Counted from the first letter of the stretch, positions 44,033 through 54,609 are shown. The stretch is DNA of 64,000 nucleotides from DATCHW01 sp963806045 (GCA_963806045.1 CAWDWP010000001.1:62001-126000); one strand, 5' to 3'. The notes: generated by a model not told the origin, from the sequence alone. A program made the numbers and translations.

Positions 44033-45781
44033 CTAATTATTTTTTAACTTTTCTTCTAAGCTGTTAATTTTTTCGCGTAGAAATTCCTGGTTTGGAACAA
44101 AAGGCAAAGCTTTTTTCAGAAAACTTAATGATTGAGTGTAAAATCCGTATTTGCTTAACATTTCACCTGTCATCAGGTTAAAAATGAAGTTATCCTTCCG
44201 GTACTTTTCGTTCAGTTTTCTTATTTCGGTGAAAAATTTGGAAGTGTCAGGATTATATTTTTGAATTTTAAGAAGATCATTTTCAATGTCAAATTTTGTA
44301 AGAGAAGCCCATTCACTCATTTTTTTTTCAAAGTAATCATTAAACCTGAAGACATCACGAATACGGCTATTGTTTTGTTCATACATTTCAATGTAACTAT
44401 TGAAAAAATATATAGGTCCCAGTAAGATTGATTTTCGCAGGCTTTCTTTTCCGAGATACCTGTCAATATAGTTTGCCACCTGCATACCCATTGTATAGAA
44501 CGGAGTATTTCCGGAAAAGCCTGCCTTTATAAGGCTGTCAATTATAGATTTCCCCGCTCTCTTTTCGATTGAACTGATGGTCTTATTAAAAAAAGCGAAA
44601 TCCTTTTCAAGCATTGCAGAGGGTCTGTCTTCTTTAAACCGGGTGGAAATGTAATTGATACAACTTGAATAATAAATATTGTCCATTATACTAAGCAGTA
44701 ATGCATCTTCTTTTTTCACAAGATAATTGTTAATATCAATCTCAATATCATCCCAGATAACTTTGAAAATACCCCGTGCCGTAAGGCTGGAGAATCTTTC
44801 GTAATCATCTCCAACATTTTCCATCCTTAAAATAAAGTGGTTGTCCTCGTTAGTAATAGTATCTATAAAATTTCCGAATACAAGATATGCCTTTGTTTGA
44901 AAAGAGATACTATCGGGCAAATAAACAGAAAGTATGTAAAGGGATTCATATTTAAAATAATCCCGGTTATCACGCAGTTTGTTCAGCACTTCCCGGAATA
45001 GCTTTGTGTAAAGCGATACACCACCGAGATATTTAAAACTGGCAGGATTTAATATTTTATAAATTGTGAACAGTGTTGTTTTATGCTGAACATTGTTAAT
45101 AAGGCTGATAAATTTTTCCCTGCTCATATCCGGATTTATTGCCGGATTACTAAAGGATGAAAACACTACCGAAGTGTCGATAACATTTAAATCCTCGTCG
45201 CTCAGGGAATCTTTGTCCAATAAATCAAGCATATAGTCCGCCGGAAAGAAATCGTAAATCAAATCTATGCCGAGTGTATGAGAAGGTACAACATTAGGTT
45301 CATATTTCTGTTTAACAAGGTTGCTGCCATAAAATCCTTCTTTCAAATGAAACTTTGAAAGCACATATGCGGCATTTATCAAACCCGGTAAATTACTTAC
45401 TTCGTTGAAGTTTTTTACGGTGCTGTCCAATTCTCTGTTCCAGGTTACCAGTTCCGGATTAAAATCGAGAGAAGTTATTTCGGGAAGATTTTTTATTTCA
45501 TTTACAGAATCAAGCTTGGCGAGTTCCCGTAAAAAAATTCTTCCGTCCTCAATTGAAAACTCTTCCATTAATGATTTCACATAAGATTTAAGCAGTTCTG
45601 AATTTTTCACATTATCACTCAGTAGAAGATCATACCAGTCAAAATTTTTGCTCAAATCAAAGTCATACTTATCCTGAGATATGGATTTACAGGGGAAGGA
45701 TATTGTAAAAAGAGAAAAAACCAGAAGCAGAAGAAAAAAACGAGCAATTTGTATTCTGAAACGGTAGAAAATTCCAACCAT
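44033..45781 (-). CDS. exported protein of unknown function
   Basis: 582 residues with an N-terminal signal or anchor (FFLLLLVFSLFTISFPCKSIS). The remainder is mainly helical, rich in aromatic and charged residues, with a final ~60 residues resembling a TPR-like helix pair (LMTGEMLSKYGFYTQSLSFL, KKALPFVPNQEFLREKINSL). No catalytic motif. It is the last gene of the minus-strand operon running from 49940, three bases after clpS. Confidence 0.65.
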   Translation of the reverse strand: MVGIFYRFRIQIARFFLLLLVFSLFTISFPCKSISQDKYDFDLSKNFDWYDLLLSDNVKNSELLKSYVKSLMEEFSIEDGRIFLRELAKLDSVNEIKNLPEITSLDFNPELVTWNRELDSTVKNFNEVSNLPGLINAAYVLSKFHLKEGFYGSNLVKQKYEPNVVPSHTLGIDLIYDFFPADYMLDLLDKDSLSDEDLNVIDTSVVFSSFSNPAINPDMSREKFISLINNVQHKTTLFTIYKILNPASFKYLGGVSLYTKLFREVLNKLRDNRDYFKYESLYILSVYLPDSISFQTKAYLVFGNFIDTITNEDNHFILRMENVGDDYERFSSLTARGIFKVIWDDIEIDINNYLVKKEDALLLSIMDNIYYSSCINYISTRFKEDRPSAMLEKDFAFFNKTISSIEKRAGKSIIDSLIKAGFSGNTPFYTMGMQVANYIDRYLGKESLRKSILLGPIYFFNSYIEMYEQNNSRIRDVFRFNDYFEKKMSEWASLTKFDIENDLLKIQKYNPDTSKFFTEIRKLNEKYRKDNFIFNLMTGEMLSKYGFYTQSLSFLKKALPFVPNQEFLREKINSLEEKLKNN

Positions 45782-45784
45782 AAT

Positions 45785-46051
45785 CTAAATTATTTTAGTG
45801 ATTAGATTTATTTCTTTCAGCACATCGTTGATTTTTTTTAATTCTTCAAATTCTCCGGATTTTACCACAGCTTTTCCGGCCGTGTGGGCAATTACTGCAA
45901 TTTGTTCGCACTGCTGGGTGTCAAAGCCGGTTGCTTTCTGCAGCTGTAAAATGACATCATCCCAAAAATGATTTGAGTTATATATAAATAAACGTCTTAA
46001 AACGTTAACATTAATATCTGTAACATTATGCTCTAATTCCTTTGTACTCAT
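45785..46051 (-). CDS. clpS: ATP-dependent Clp protease adaptor ClpS-like protein
   Basis: 88 residues with the ClpS layout: a flexible N-terminus, LFIYNSNHFWDDVILQLQKA in place of the usual 'V.L.NDD.n..efVv..L', TGFDTQQCEQIAVIAHTAGK (the alpha helix and H-x-x-G turn) and AVVKSGEFEELKKINDVLKE. Known ClpS proteins bring N-degron substrates to ClpA/ClpC. The Asn-Asp-Asp substrate-binding loop is changed to NSNHF, so specificity may differ. Six bases after dacB; no clpA/clpC nearby. Confidence 0.75.
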   Translation of the reverse strand: MSTKELEHNVTDINVNVLRRLFIYNSNHFWDDVILQLQKATGFDTQQCEQIAVIAHTAGKAVVKSGEFEELKKINDVLKEINLITKII

Positions 46052-46057
46052 AAGACT

Positions 46058-47305
46058 TTATTTTCGTGAAAATTCACAAATAGCTTCGCAAATTTCATCC
46101 TGTTTCTCACGGTAAAAATTTGCATTACCGCTAAAGTTATTCATAGCTATATAAAAGCTTAGCAATTCGTTATCTCTCGAAACCGCATACCCCGTTAATG
46201 TACTTACGTTATTAATCGTTCCGGTTTTAGCGTGTATGTTCTTTTCCGCTTCAGTGCCTATCATTCTGGTTCTCAGAGTTCCATCAATACCCGATATGGG
46301 TAATGAATTATAGAATATATCAAAAGTTTTTTCATCATTGAATATATATTTTAGCAGTTTTATATAAACTTCCGACGTAACATAATTGTATCTGGATAGT
46401 CCCGAACCTTCCACAAATTCATACATACCCCTGTCAATTCCCACGGTTGTAAGGAAATCTTTAACAGCATCCGATCCTTTCCCGAGTGTTCCCGGAGGAG
46501 AACTATAATTTGCGCCGATTACCTTATAAATGGTAATTGCAGACTGGTTATCACTTGGCTTGTTCATATTTAAAAGAGCATCATAAAGAGAACGCAAAAC
46601 TACTGCAAGTTCCCGTGCGCCCTGGGGTGTTGTTCCCGAAACAACAATTCCATCCAGCTTAACATTTTGAGTGATTTTATCGGCAAATAGTTGTGCAGCA
46701 GACTCCGCCGGATTTTTATAACCTTTATTTTTATCAAGATTTATTGCCCCGACATAAGGCCAATACTGAGCTTTTGTATCGGACTGGTAATAATTTGCAA
46801 GACCGTAATGAGCGTCATCGAGGTATGATACGTCGTAAATAATATTTCCGGTGATTTCAGTAATATTTTTGTTTACAAACTGCTGAGCAAGATTATAAAC
46901 ATCAGCCGAACTAAAATCCGGGTCGCCAAAACCCTTGATATACACGTTGCCTCTTATTATTCCGTCACCGGTCCTAGTGTCATCAGTGTAAATTCCTGTT
47001 TTAAACTGGTAGCCGCTTCCAAGAACATATATTGCCGTTGTTGAAGTGACTACTTTTGTAATAGAAGCCGGTATCATTTTTATATCAGGTTTGTACTGGT
47101 AAAGAATATCGTTTTTGGAGGTACTCACGACTTTTACAGATACATCACAATCCACAGATGTGAGAATATTATCAATACGTTCTTTAAGCTCTTCAGTACG
47201 CTTTTTGCCAATATCGGATGATATTCCCGTATTGACGATGAACGAGATGATAAGCAATAAAGCATAAAACCTAACGATCAGAATATTATGTTTATTATTA
47301 ATCAT
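46058..47305 (-). CDS. dacB: D-alanyl-D-alanine carboxypeptidase/endopeptidase (PBP4, family S13)
   Basis: Penicillin-binding peptidase that trims or cleaves peptidoglycan cross-links in the periplasm; 415 residues. Leader ARFYALLLIISFIVNTGISS-type hydrophobic stretch; active-site SxxK in IPASITKVVTS, second motif in EGSGLSRYNYV, and KTG in HAKTGTINNVSTL. The long insertion between SxxK and the second motif is typical of S13. It overlaps the Nudix gene by 8 bases. Confidence 0.94.
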   Translation of the reverse strand: MINNKHNILIVRFYALLLIISFIVNTGISSDIGKKRTEELKERIDNILTSVDCDVSVKVVSTSKNDILYQYKPDIKMIPASITKVVTSTTAIYVLGSGYQFKTGIYTDDTRTGDGIIRGNVYIKGFGDPDFSSADVYNLAQQFVNKNITEITGNIIYDVSYLDDAHYGLANYYQSDTKAQYWPYVGAINLDKNKGYKNPAESAAQLFADKITQNVKLDGIVVSGTTPQGARELAVVLRSLYDALLNMNKPSDNQSAITIYKVIGANYSSPPGTLGKGSDAVKDFLTTVGIDRGMYEFVEGSGLSRYNYVTSEVYIKLLKYIFNDEKTFDIFYNSLPISGIDGTLRTRMIGTEAEKNIHAKTGTINNVSTLTGYAVSRDNELLSFYIAMNNFSGNANFYREKQDEICEAICEFSRK

Positions 47306-47732
47306 TTATATATTCGTCTACAATTTTATTTGCTTTTTTAAGAGCTATTTTTGACTGACTGAAAGTAATCTGGCTTAGCGCAGCATTAAAACTGCACCAC
47401 CTGTAATTTATAATTTCTTCTCCGTCAATAATCACTTTCCTTTTTTTTGATTCGGCGATAAAATAGTCATTAATTTTCAATTTTTTAACCCCATTACCAT
47501 TTTTCATTATGTAAGATTCTCTGACCAGTATTGATTTTCTCAAAAGAGTTATCTTTGTAATTCGGGTTTCCTCTCTAAGTTCGCGTATCGCAGTATCAAT
47601 TTTTGCTTCCCCTGTTTTTTTATGACCCTTACAGAATGCCCAGTGACCCTGCCGGTGCTTTAGTAATAGATATTTTATTTTATTAGGGAATCTGTAAAAT
47701 ATAATGACCCCTGATGCGTAATCTTTTATCAT
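47298..47732 (-). CDS. Nudix hydrolase
   Basis: 144 residues. Nudix box GHKKTGEAKIDTAIRELREETRI follows GX5EX7REUXEEXGU except that the last conserved Gly is Arg. Start region ASGVIIFYRFPNKIKYLLLK and WAFCKGHK resemble Ap4A-type (MutT/bis-nucleosyl-tetraphosphatase) members. It likely hydrolyses a nucleoside diphosphate derivative. It lies six bases after mazG, itself a nucleotide-cleaning pyrophosphohydrolase. Confidence 0.9.
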   Translation of the reverse strand: MIKDYASGVIIFYRFPNKIKYLLLKHRQGHWAFCKGHKKTGEAKIDTAIRELREETRITKITLLRKSILVRESYIMKNGNGVKKLKINDYFIAESKKRKVIIDGEEIINYRWCSFNAALSQITFSQSKIALKKANKIVDEYIND

Positions 47733-47738
47733 TATTGT

Positions 47739-48516
47739 TTATTTCGATTTATTCCAGATAACGTCCATTTCTTCGAGAGTCATATCATCAAGAACAAGAT
47801 TATTTTTTTTAGCATATTCTTCAATTTTTTGAAACCGCTTTATAAATTTTTCTATAGTTCTTCTTAATGCATCTTCAGGGTTAATTTTCAAAAATCTTGA
47901 ATAGTTTACAATAGAAAAAAGAACATCTCCGAATTCATCCTCAATTTCTTCCCGAGAGGAAAGAGTTTCCAGATTTTTTTTCAACTCACCGATTTCCTCG
48001 AGTATTTTATCATAAACGGGTTTTTCGTCTTTCCAGTCGAAACCTACTTTGGCAGCTTTTTCCTGAATTCTGTAAGCCCGGAAAAGAGCCGGTAATTCTT
48101 TCGGAACACCATCAAGCACGGATTCTCTTCCTTCTCTGGCTTTCAGTTTTTCCCAGTTAGTTTTTACTTCATCCGCATTTTTAACTTTTACATCAGAAAA
48201 TATATGCGGGATGACGAGAAATTAATTTCTTTATTTCTAAATCAAGAACTTCCCGGAATGAGAAAGTATTTTCTTCTTCTCCGATAATCGTATGAAACAC
48301 AACCTGAAGTACAAGGTCCCCAAGTTCTTTTTTAAGTTCTTCTTTATTATTTGTATCAATTGCTTCAAGCACTTCAAAGGATTCCTCGAGTAAACAACGC
48401 CTCAAAGATTCGTGAGTCTGTTCCTTATCCCAGGGGCATTCTTTTCTCAGCCTCTGAACTAATTTATAGAACTCATCAAATTTATCTAAATACTCTTCCT
48501 TTCCGGCCTGAGTCAT
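47739..48516 (-). pseudogene. mazG: nucleoside triphosphate pyrophosphohydrolase MazG, one frameshift
   Basis: Two frames together give a full ~259-residue MazG. The N-terminal part (48193-48516) has RLRKECPWDKEQTHESLRRC and LLEESFEVLEAID; the C-terminal part (47739-48119 and its upstream extension) has the second domain with EEIGELKKNLET and EDEFGDVLFSIVNYSRFL. Removing one base at the G3 run 48208-48210 joins them as SRHPHIFSDVKVKNADEV, the family's 'RHPHVF.d' motif, which confirms the join. Function: hydrolysis of NTPs to NMP and PPi (house-cleaning). The start overlaps the aminotransferase stop by 4 bases. Confidence 0.9.
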
Positions 48517-49940
48517 TTTGAAAGCTCTCCGATATAATTATTGTGAAAATCTTTTATCTTCTTTACAAAATCTTCCATTTCGTCACGGGGCGGAAGGAAT
48601 GTTGTCCTGAAGTGATATGTACCAGGAAGTTGTCCGAAACCCGAACCGGGAACAACGCAGATACCCGTTTCTTCAAGCAAAGACATGCAATAATCAAAAT
48701 CTTTAGATGCTTCATATTTTAATTTTTCTTCCGGATTCATTTTTTTTGTATCAAGTCCTTTTTTATCCGGCAACTTAACTTTTACAAATGCATACATTGC
48801 ACCCTGCGGAATATCTGTTTCCATCCCTTCAATTTTATCAAGCTCTGTTCCGAGTATCTGAGATTTCTTTTTTAGTTCAAACAGAATATTATCACGTTCT
48901 TTAACATACAATTCATAACTCTCATCCCCGGGCTGCGGCGGTGAAACCATCATATACGTTACAACCTGTCCGGGAAGATTTGAACACAGGCTTATTGACT
49001 GAAGTTTTATAAACTGTTCCATAACATCATCGGGAATATTACGAATCTCGAGATATCCTCCTCTGTGACCGCACTCCCCGAAAAATCCTTTTGAAACAGA
49101 ATGAAAACTGAAAAGAGTGACCTCTTTTTCATTCATGTCGTGCATTACTTTTGCGAAAGAATAAAATTTCAGTTTTTCAATATAAACATTTTCCTGGTAT
49201 ACTTCATCTGCCAGGATAGCAAGATTATATTTTTTTGCAAACCGTATTATCATTTCGATATTTTCTCTTGAAAGTACTGCACCTGTCGGATTTCCGGGAT
49301 TTATCACCGCAATTGCTACGGGATTTATTCCCTCTGATTTTGCTTTTTCAACGCTATCGTTCAGAATCTTTTCGTTAAGCTGCCAGGAATTACTTTCGTC
49401 AAGGTAATAACCGATTTGTTTTGCACCATAAAGGGTTATCGTAGCGCTATATAACGGGTATTGCGGAATCGGAATCATGAAGCCATCATTCGGATTTTTC
49501 ATAAGAGTAAAAATTACAGGATTAACGCCCTTGCTGGCACCGTCTGTCAGAATAACATGTTCCCTGTCAGCAGGTATCCCATCCCTTTTGGAGATAAAGT
49601 CAGCAACTGCCTGACGTATGAAGGGGATTCCTGCACTTTGTGAATAAGCACCAAGCCCGGAAGGATTTTTCTGTATAAATTCTTTAGCTTTTTTTATTAA
49701 GTCTTGCGGAAATAATTTTCGTGTTTCTTCATTATGCAAAAGTTCCGGATATTCCAAAAGGGCAATCATCTGCCGGATGTATGTAAGCGGTTTTTGTTTC
49801 AGAGCCTGCGGATTGCCAATATTGCAATATATAATTCTTTTCCCCTGCTCTTCAAGTTCCTGTGCCCTCATCACTATTGCTCCTCTCACTGCATATTGCG
49901 CTTTTATTAAATTTCTGTTTATATCTTTGAAAGTAATCAT
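48513..49940 (-). CDS. PLP-dependent aminotransferase, alanine aminotransferase type
   Basis: 475 residues, fold type I. Pyridoxal-binding Lys in SVSKGFFGECGHRGGY, substrate/PLP motifs NPGNPTGAVLS and ADEVYQENVY, and the N-terminal RGAIVMRAQELEEQGKRIIY plus NIGNPQALKQKPLTYIRQ, which are hallmarks of the eukaryotic-type alanine aminotransferase group rather than of bacterial AlaA. Likely reaction: alanine + 2-oxoglutarate to pyruvate + glutamate. First gene of the operon that continues to mazG, Nudix, dacB and clpS. Confidence 0.88.
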   Translation of the reverse strand: MITFKDINRNLIKAQYAVRGAIVMRAQELEEQGKRIIYCNIGNPQALKQKPLTYIRQMIALLEYPELLHNEETRKLFPQDLIKKAKEFIQKNPSGLGAYSQSAGIPFIRQAVADFISKRDGIPADREHVILTDGASKGVNPVIFTLMKNPNDGFMIPIPQYPLYSATITLYGAKQIGYYLDESNSWQLNEKILNDSVEKAKSEGINPVAIAVINPGNPTGAVLSRENIEMIIRFAKKYNLAILADEVYQENVYIEKLKFYSFAKVMHDMNEKEVTLFSFHSVSKGFFGECGHRGGYLEIRNIPDDVMEQFIKLQSISLCSNLPGQVVTYMMVSPPQPGDESYELYVKERDNILFELKKKSQILGTELDKIEGMETDIPQGAMYAFVKVKLPDKKGLDTKKMNPEEKLKYEASKDFDYCMSLLEETGICVVPGSGFGQLPGTYHFRTTFLPPRDEMEDFVKKIKDFHNNYIGELSK

Positions 49941-50098
49941 ATTATATTAATTATATTAAGTTTTTATTCTTATCAATCTTTAAAATAACCTATTAGAATT
50001 TTGTTTTAAAGAACAATAATAAAGACATTTTTTTAAATTTAAAAATTAAAATCCGAAATTTAAAAATAAAGTTTGCAATCAGGCGGAAGGAAAACGAC

Positions 50099-50670
50099 TT
50101 ATTTTCCTAAATTATAACTCTTCAGTTCTTTATAAACAGAGCCCGAAGGCAATAGCTTACTTTCCATGAGGTGGTATTTATTTATTGAAAATCTGAAATC
50201 AAATTTTATCTCCTCATTAATGTTGTAAAAATCCGGCTTGAAATTATTTTTTATTCTGGCAAGTGTCAGGTGAGGGTGAAATTTCTTATCAAACTCAAAA
50301 CCGGCTTCTTTTAGTACTTCTGAAAGATTATTGTAAAACTCAAACACCTTCATATCTTCATTTTTCAAATCTATAAACATCACTCTGGGAAATTTAAAAT
50401 TTGGAAAACAGCCAATGCCGCTTGATTGGAAATATGATTTCACCGAAAGAATTGTTTTCCGAGAAAGCTTCCAGGTCTGTTAAGAGAGAATCCAGTTTTT
50501 CGGTTCACTATTTCTCCTAGAAAAAAAACTGTCAAATGGAACTTACTTTTGTTTTCCCATTTTATAAATTCAAGAGAAGCGGGTTTTTGCTTTTTTTTGA
50601 TTTGAGACTGAATATCGGTTATTTTATTTTTGATATTATCTTCTAAATTAAAGGAAATGAAAGTTCGCAT
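50099..50670 (-). pseudogene. thpR: RNA 2',3'-cyclic phosphodiesterase (ThpR/2H family), two frameshifts
   Basis: Both HxT motifs of 2H phosphoesterases are present: KFHLTVFFLGE (N-terminal half) and HPHLTLARIK (C-terminal half). Start MRTFISFNLEDNIKN is typical. Removing a base at 50502-50503 gives EKLDSLLTDLEAFSENNSFG, and removing one at 50428-50429 leads on to QSSGIGCFPNFKFPRVMFID, giving a ~190-residue protein, the normal size. Activity: opening of 2',3'-cyclic phosphate to a 2'-phosphate on RNA. Confidence 0.85.
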
Positions 50671-50741
50671 TTTTAAAAATAGTTTATTGTTATTGATTAA
50701 AATATCAAAACAATTTCAAAAATAAAACAAACAATAAGACT

Positions 50742-51035
50742 ATGGAAGTAAACAAAGAAAAACTCGTAACCGTATACAAAACCGGACATCACGGTACAAT
50801 TGCTATGATAAAATCACTCCTTGATGAAGCAGGAATCGAATATTTTGCAAAGGGAGAGGTTGTTCAGGATTTTATAGGCGTTGGTGTTTTCGGTACGGGA
50901 TATAATACTCTTACGGGACCCGTTGAAATACAGGTGCTGGAAGAGAATGCTGAATATGCAAAGGAACTTCTAGCCGGAATCAAAGATGCTCCGGAAGAGA
51001 ATGCTGATGAATCAAACACCCCTGAGCAGAGTTGA
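50742..51035 (+). CDS. DUF2007 domain protein
   Basis: 97 residues. The pattern LVTVYKTGHHGTIAMIKSLL, DEAGIEYFAKGE and VEIQVLEENAEYAKELLAG is that of DUF2007 (putative signal-transducing or PII-like small proteins). The C-terminal tail is acidic. Its TGA overlaps the TTG start of the flavoprotein gene (TTGA), so the two are coupled. Biochemical role unknown. Confidence 0.85.
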   Translation: MEVNKEKLVTVYKTGHHGTIAMIKSLLDEAGIEYFAKGEVVQDFIGVGVFGTGYNTLTGPVEIQVLEENAEYAKELLAGIKDAPEENADESNTPEQS

Positions 51036-52246
51036 AAGCTGCGGTATTAGGAGGAGGAGCTGCGGGATTTTTTGGAGCAATCAGTATAAAAGAATCAAAT
51101 CCGGATGCCGAAGTTTTAATCTTCGAAAAATCGGATAAAGTACTTTCAAAAGTAAAAATATCCGGTGGAGGTAGGTGCAATGTTACGAATGCACTTTTGG
51201 ATATTAACGAGTTTGTTGAAAATTATCCCCGCGGAAGCAAAGAATTAATCTCGGTATTTACCAGATTCGGTTCCCGGGAAACTATTGATTGGTTTGAATC
51301 CCATGGTGTACATCTGAAAACTGAACCCGACAACAGAGTATTTCCCGTCTCGGATAATTCCGATACAGTAATTGAGTGTCTGCTTAAAGAAGCAGCAGAG
51401 ACAAAATATTCAAATCAATAAAAATTATTCTGTGGAAAAAAATTTCGAAAAGAAGAACGGATTTATTTTGTATTTTAAAAATGGAGAAAAATTTGATTTC
51501 GATAAAATTTTAATTGCAACAGGAGGAAATCCTAAATCAGAGTCTTACAACTGGATTAAAGTACTTGGTCATACAATTATAGAACCCGTTCCGTCTTTGT
51601 TTACATTTACTCTTTCTCAAAATATTTTCGAAGGGCTTGAAGGAATTTCCGTTCCGGAGGTGGAAATTATATTGACCGACGAAAAAACATTCCGGCAAAA
51701 AGGCTCTCTTCTGATTACACACGGAGGATTGAGCGGTTTCGGAATATTAAAATTTTCAGCATTTGCTGCCAGAGAATTATCTGAAAAAAATTACAAATTC
51801 TCACTCAGCATCAATTGGCTTCCGGGATTTAAAAATGAACAATTGTTGAAAAAATTATAGAACTAAGAAAATCAAATCCGAATAAGACACTATCTTCAGC
51901 CTCATATTTCGGATTGCCTTTAAGGTTCTGGAAAAGGATATTTGAATTAAATAATATTGAAAATAAAAAATTTAAAGATTTATCGAATCAAAAATTAATA
52001 AATTTCGTAAATGAATTAGTGGAGCATAAAATTGAAATTGCCGGGAAAAATACAAATAAAGAAGAATTCGTTAATGCAGGTGGTGTATGTCTTAAGGAAG
52101 TGAATTTCAAAACCATGGAAAGCAAAATTTGTCCCGGTATTTATTTTGCAGGTGAAGTGTTGGATATAGACGCGGTAACGGGTGGATTTAATTTTCAGTC
52201 CGCCTGGAGCACGGGCAGGATTGCAGGAATCAGCATAGGAAGTTGA
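51032..52246 (+). pseudogene. HI0933/BaiN-family FAD-dependent oxidoreductase, two frameshifts
   Basis: N-terminal FAD loop LGGGAAGFFGAISIKE and the family block KISGGGRCNVTNA are in the first piece; ILIATGGNPKSESY and ITHGGLSGFGILKFSAFAAR in the second; NAGGVCLKEVNFKTMESK, GIYFAGEVLDIDAVTGGFNF and SAWSTGRIAG in the third. Removing an A at 51403-51406 (ETNIQINKNYSVEK) and shifting at ~51841-51847 (VEKIIELRKSNPN) restores one ~405-residue protein. Start TTG 51032. Substrate unknown; family members include ring-reducing and RNA-linked flavoproteins. Confidence 0.88.
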
Positions 52247-52266
52247 ATTAAATAAATTATAAAGTT

Positions 52267-53812
52267 ATGAAAAAATTTAAACAATTTTTTATTATTATTT
52301 TCGTTTTCATTTTATTCAAATCTTCATTTTCACAGGAGATAATTCTTTACAATGGCCAAACAATCGATCAATATATTGAACAGGCAATGTCAAGGTGGAA
52401 TCTGCCCGGATTGTCTTTGGCTATTATCAGAAACGGAGAAGTCGTTTTTCTTAAAGGTTATGGCGTAAAGGAATTGGGCAAACCGGATAAAGTGGATGAG
52501 AATACAATATTTGCAGTTGCATCGAACACCAAAGCTTTTACGGGTACTGCAATCGCTATGCTTGAAAGCGAGGGCAAACTATCAATTGAAGACAAAATCA
52601 CAAAATATTTTCCGGACTTTATGTTATATGATACGCTTGCATCCCAATTGGTGACTATAAAAGATTTACTTACACACAGAATCGGACTTGGAACATTCGA
52701 AGGTGATTTCATAACCTGGGGAACAACATTCACCAGAGCTGAACTTATTAATAAACTCCGTTACGTGAAACCCGTATATGGATTCAGAGACGGTTATGGT
52801 TACTGCAACAGCGGTTTTCTTACGGCAGGAGAAGTGATTCCGGTTGTTACAGGGAAAAGCTGGGACGAGTATATCAAAGAAAAATTTTTAATCCCGTCTG
52901 GAAATGAACAGGACAACGACCCATACTTCCGAAGTGACAAAAATGGATAACATAGCAATCCCTCATACATTGAACTGCAAATTATGAAATGGTTCCTATA
53001 CCCTGGAGGAATGTGGACAACCTTGCTCCGGCAGCTTCTATTTGTTCTTCCGCAAAGGATATGGCAAACTGGATTTTAATGCAGACACAAGGGAGGAGTT
53101 TTTAAAGGGAATACAATAGTGGATAAAAAAATATTACTGAAAACCCAAACTCCATTTAATGTTCTGAATATTCCCGCTTACGGAACCGGAAATCTTACTA
53201 AACGCCACTTCACTGCATACGGACTCGGATGGTTTTTGCAGGATTATAAAGGAAAACTTGTAGTTACTCATACAGGAGGATATGACGGAATGCTCTCCCG
53301 CACTGCATTTATGCCCGAAGATAATCTTGGTGTTGTTATCCTGACTAATAACGACCAGAACAATGTGTATACGTCAGTAATGTATCAGATATTCGATTAT
53401 TATTTTTCTAATACAACGACAAATTGGGATAGTATTATTTATGTAAATACAAAACCCGGAGAAGATGAATCAAGAAAGGAATGGGAGGAAATCGAAAAAA
53501 GTAAAATGCCGGAATTAGTTATCTACATTTGATTTTGGAAGTCTGAAAGGAATTTATACAAATATTCAGGCAGGCGATGCGGAAATTAAAGAAGCAAAAG
53601 GCAAATGGATTCTGACATTCAACTGTCGACCGGGTGTTGAAGGTTTTCTCGAACTCTGGCATACCGATACTTTGATATGTATATATAATGATTTGACACT
53701 CAGACACAGCTTATTTCCATTAGTTATTGAAAACGGAAAAGTTACTGCGTTCAAAATTAAAGTGGATGATTTCATCGACCCGCTATATTATGAATTCAGA
53801 AGGAAGGAATAA
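52267..53812 (+). pseudogene. secreted serine hydrolase (class C beta-lactamase fold), at least four frameshifts
   Basis: Signal peptide (KKFKQFFIIIFVFILFKSSF), active-site SxxK in VASNTKAFTGTAIAML, YxN in YGYCNSGFLTAGE and HTGGYDGM for the third motif. Family sequence runs across frames: an extra A at 52939-52943, a shift at ~52970-52985 (VPIPWRNVDNLAPAASICSS), an extra G at 53091-53093 (GGVFKGNTIVDKKIL) and a shift at ~53523-53531 (FDFGSLKGIYTNI). It ends with a DUF3471-like domain and stop at 53812. Likely a peptidase or esterase rather than antibiotic resistance. Whether real or error, as written it encodes no full protein. Confidence 0.88.
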
Positions 53813-53901
53813 GTAATCTTAAAATATTTACATACTATATCGATTATAAATTTGAGTAGATTGCTACTTAAATCTATTTAAATTTAGGTGTTGTTCTATA
53901 T

Positions 53902-54609
53902 TCAACCAGATGGTAAAGCTTTACTTATATCAGGTTTAAGAACTCCCAAAGAATTTCGTGAACCCATCAAAATATCCTTGCTTATTTTTTTTAACTCGGC
54001 AGATATTTTGGGAAAATTTATAGTTCTTTTACTCCAATTAATATTTTCAAAATATTTAACCGGGAAATCATAAATTTTTCTGGAAATATGTATCTCATCA
54101 AGAACGGCTTTCTTCTTTGCTTCCCGGAAAATTTTCAACCAATCGAAATTATAATTATTCGAAATATAAATGATATCGAAAATATCTTTTGGCTCTTCTC
54201 TTCCTTCTATAGCGGTAATTTTATTTGCGAGAATGTTTCTTAAATTGTCAATATTTCCGAATTTATAGCTGATAGATTTACCCGTACGGTAAGGAACGTC
54301 GTTTATAAAGTCTATTTTTAAAATTAATAATTCCTCTATAAATATCCTGAAAAAATCATCTCCCCGGGATATTTTATCGGGTGATAGTGTAAAATTTTTA
54401 TTAAAGGCAGTAAATATCTTATCAGTATGTTTTTTGAAATTCTTGTTATCGTTTACAAAAAAATCTAAATCATCACTATACCTGTGATTAAGATAAAATC
54501 TTCCAAGCGCAGTTCCACCGGTTAAATAAAAAGGAAGCTTTAATCCATAAAGTAATTTTAGTACTTTATTCTGAATATTATAAAGGCTCTTGTAATCTTT
54601 TTTTTGCAT
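53902..54609 (-). CDS. AbiEii/AbiGii-type nucleotidyltransferase (putative toxin)
   Basis: About 235 residues. Nucleotidyltransferase motif LTGGTALGRFYLNHRYSDDL-DF (GGTAL and D-x-D in DDLDFF), then LILKIDFINDVPYR with the third acidic residue, and LRNILANKITAIEGREEPKD, as in AbiEii. AbiE systems abort phage infection through a toxin that modifies tRNA; here the function is inferred. It overlaps the upstream small gene by ~32 bases. The ATG at 54609 is preferred to a TTG six bases before it. Confidence 0.85.
   Translation of the reverse strand: MQKKDYKSLYNIQNKVLKLLYGLKLPFYLTGGTALGRFYLNHRYSDDLDFFVNDNKNFKKHTDKIFTAFNKNFTLSPDKISRGDDFFRIFIEELLILKIDFINDVPYRTGKSISYKFGNIDNLRNILANKITAIEGREEPKDIFDIIYISNNYNFDWLKIFREAKKKAVLDEIHISRKIYDFPVKYFENINWSKRTINFPKISAELKKISKDILMGSRNSLGVLKPDISKALPSG

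Noticed and set aside
13975..53812. Programmed ribosomal frameshifting as an explanation of the split genes
   Set aside because: Shifts occur in many unrelated genes, in both directions, without slippery heptamers followed by structure.
52267..53812. Antibiotic-resistance beta-lactamase
   Set aside because: The fold is class C-like, but the overall pattern with a DUF3471-type tail is that of a general serine hydrolase, and the gene is broken as written.
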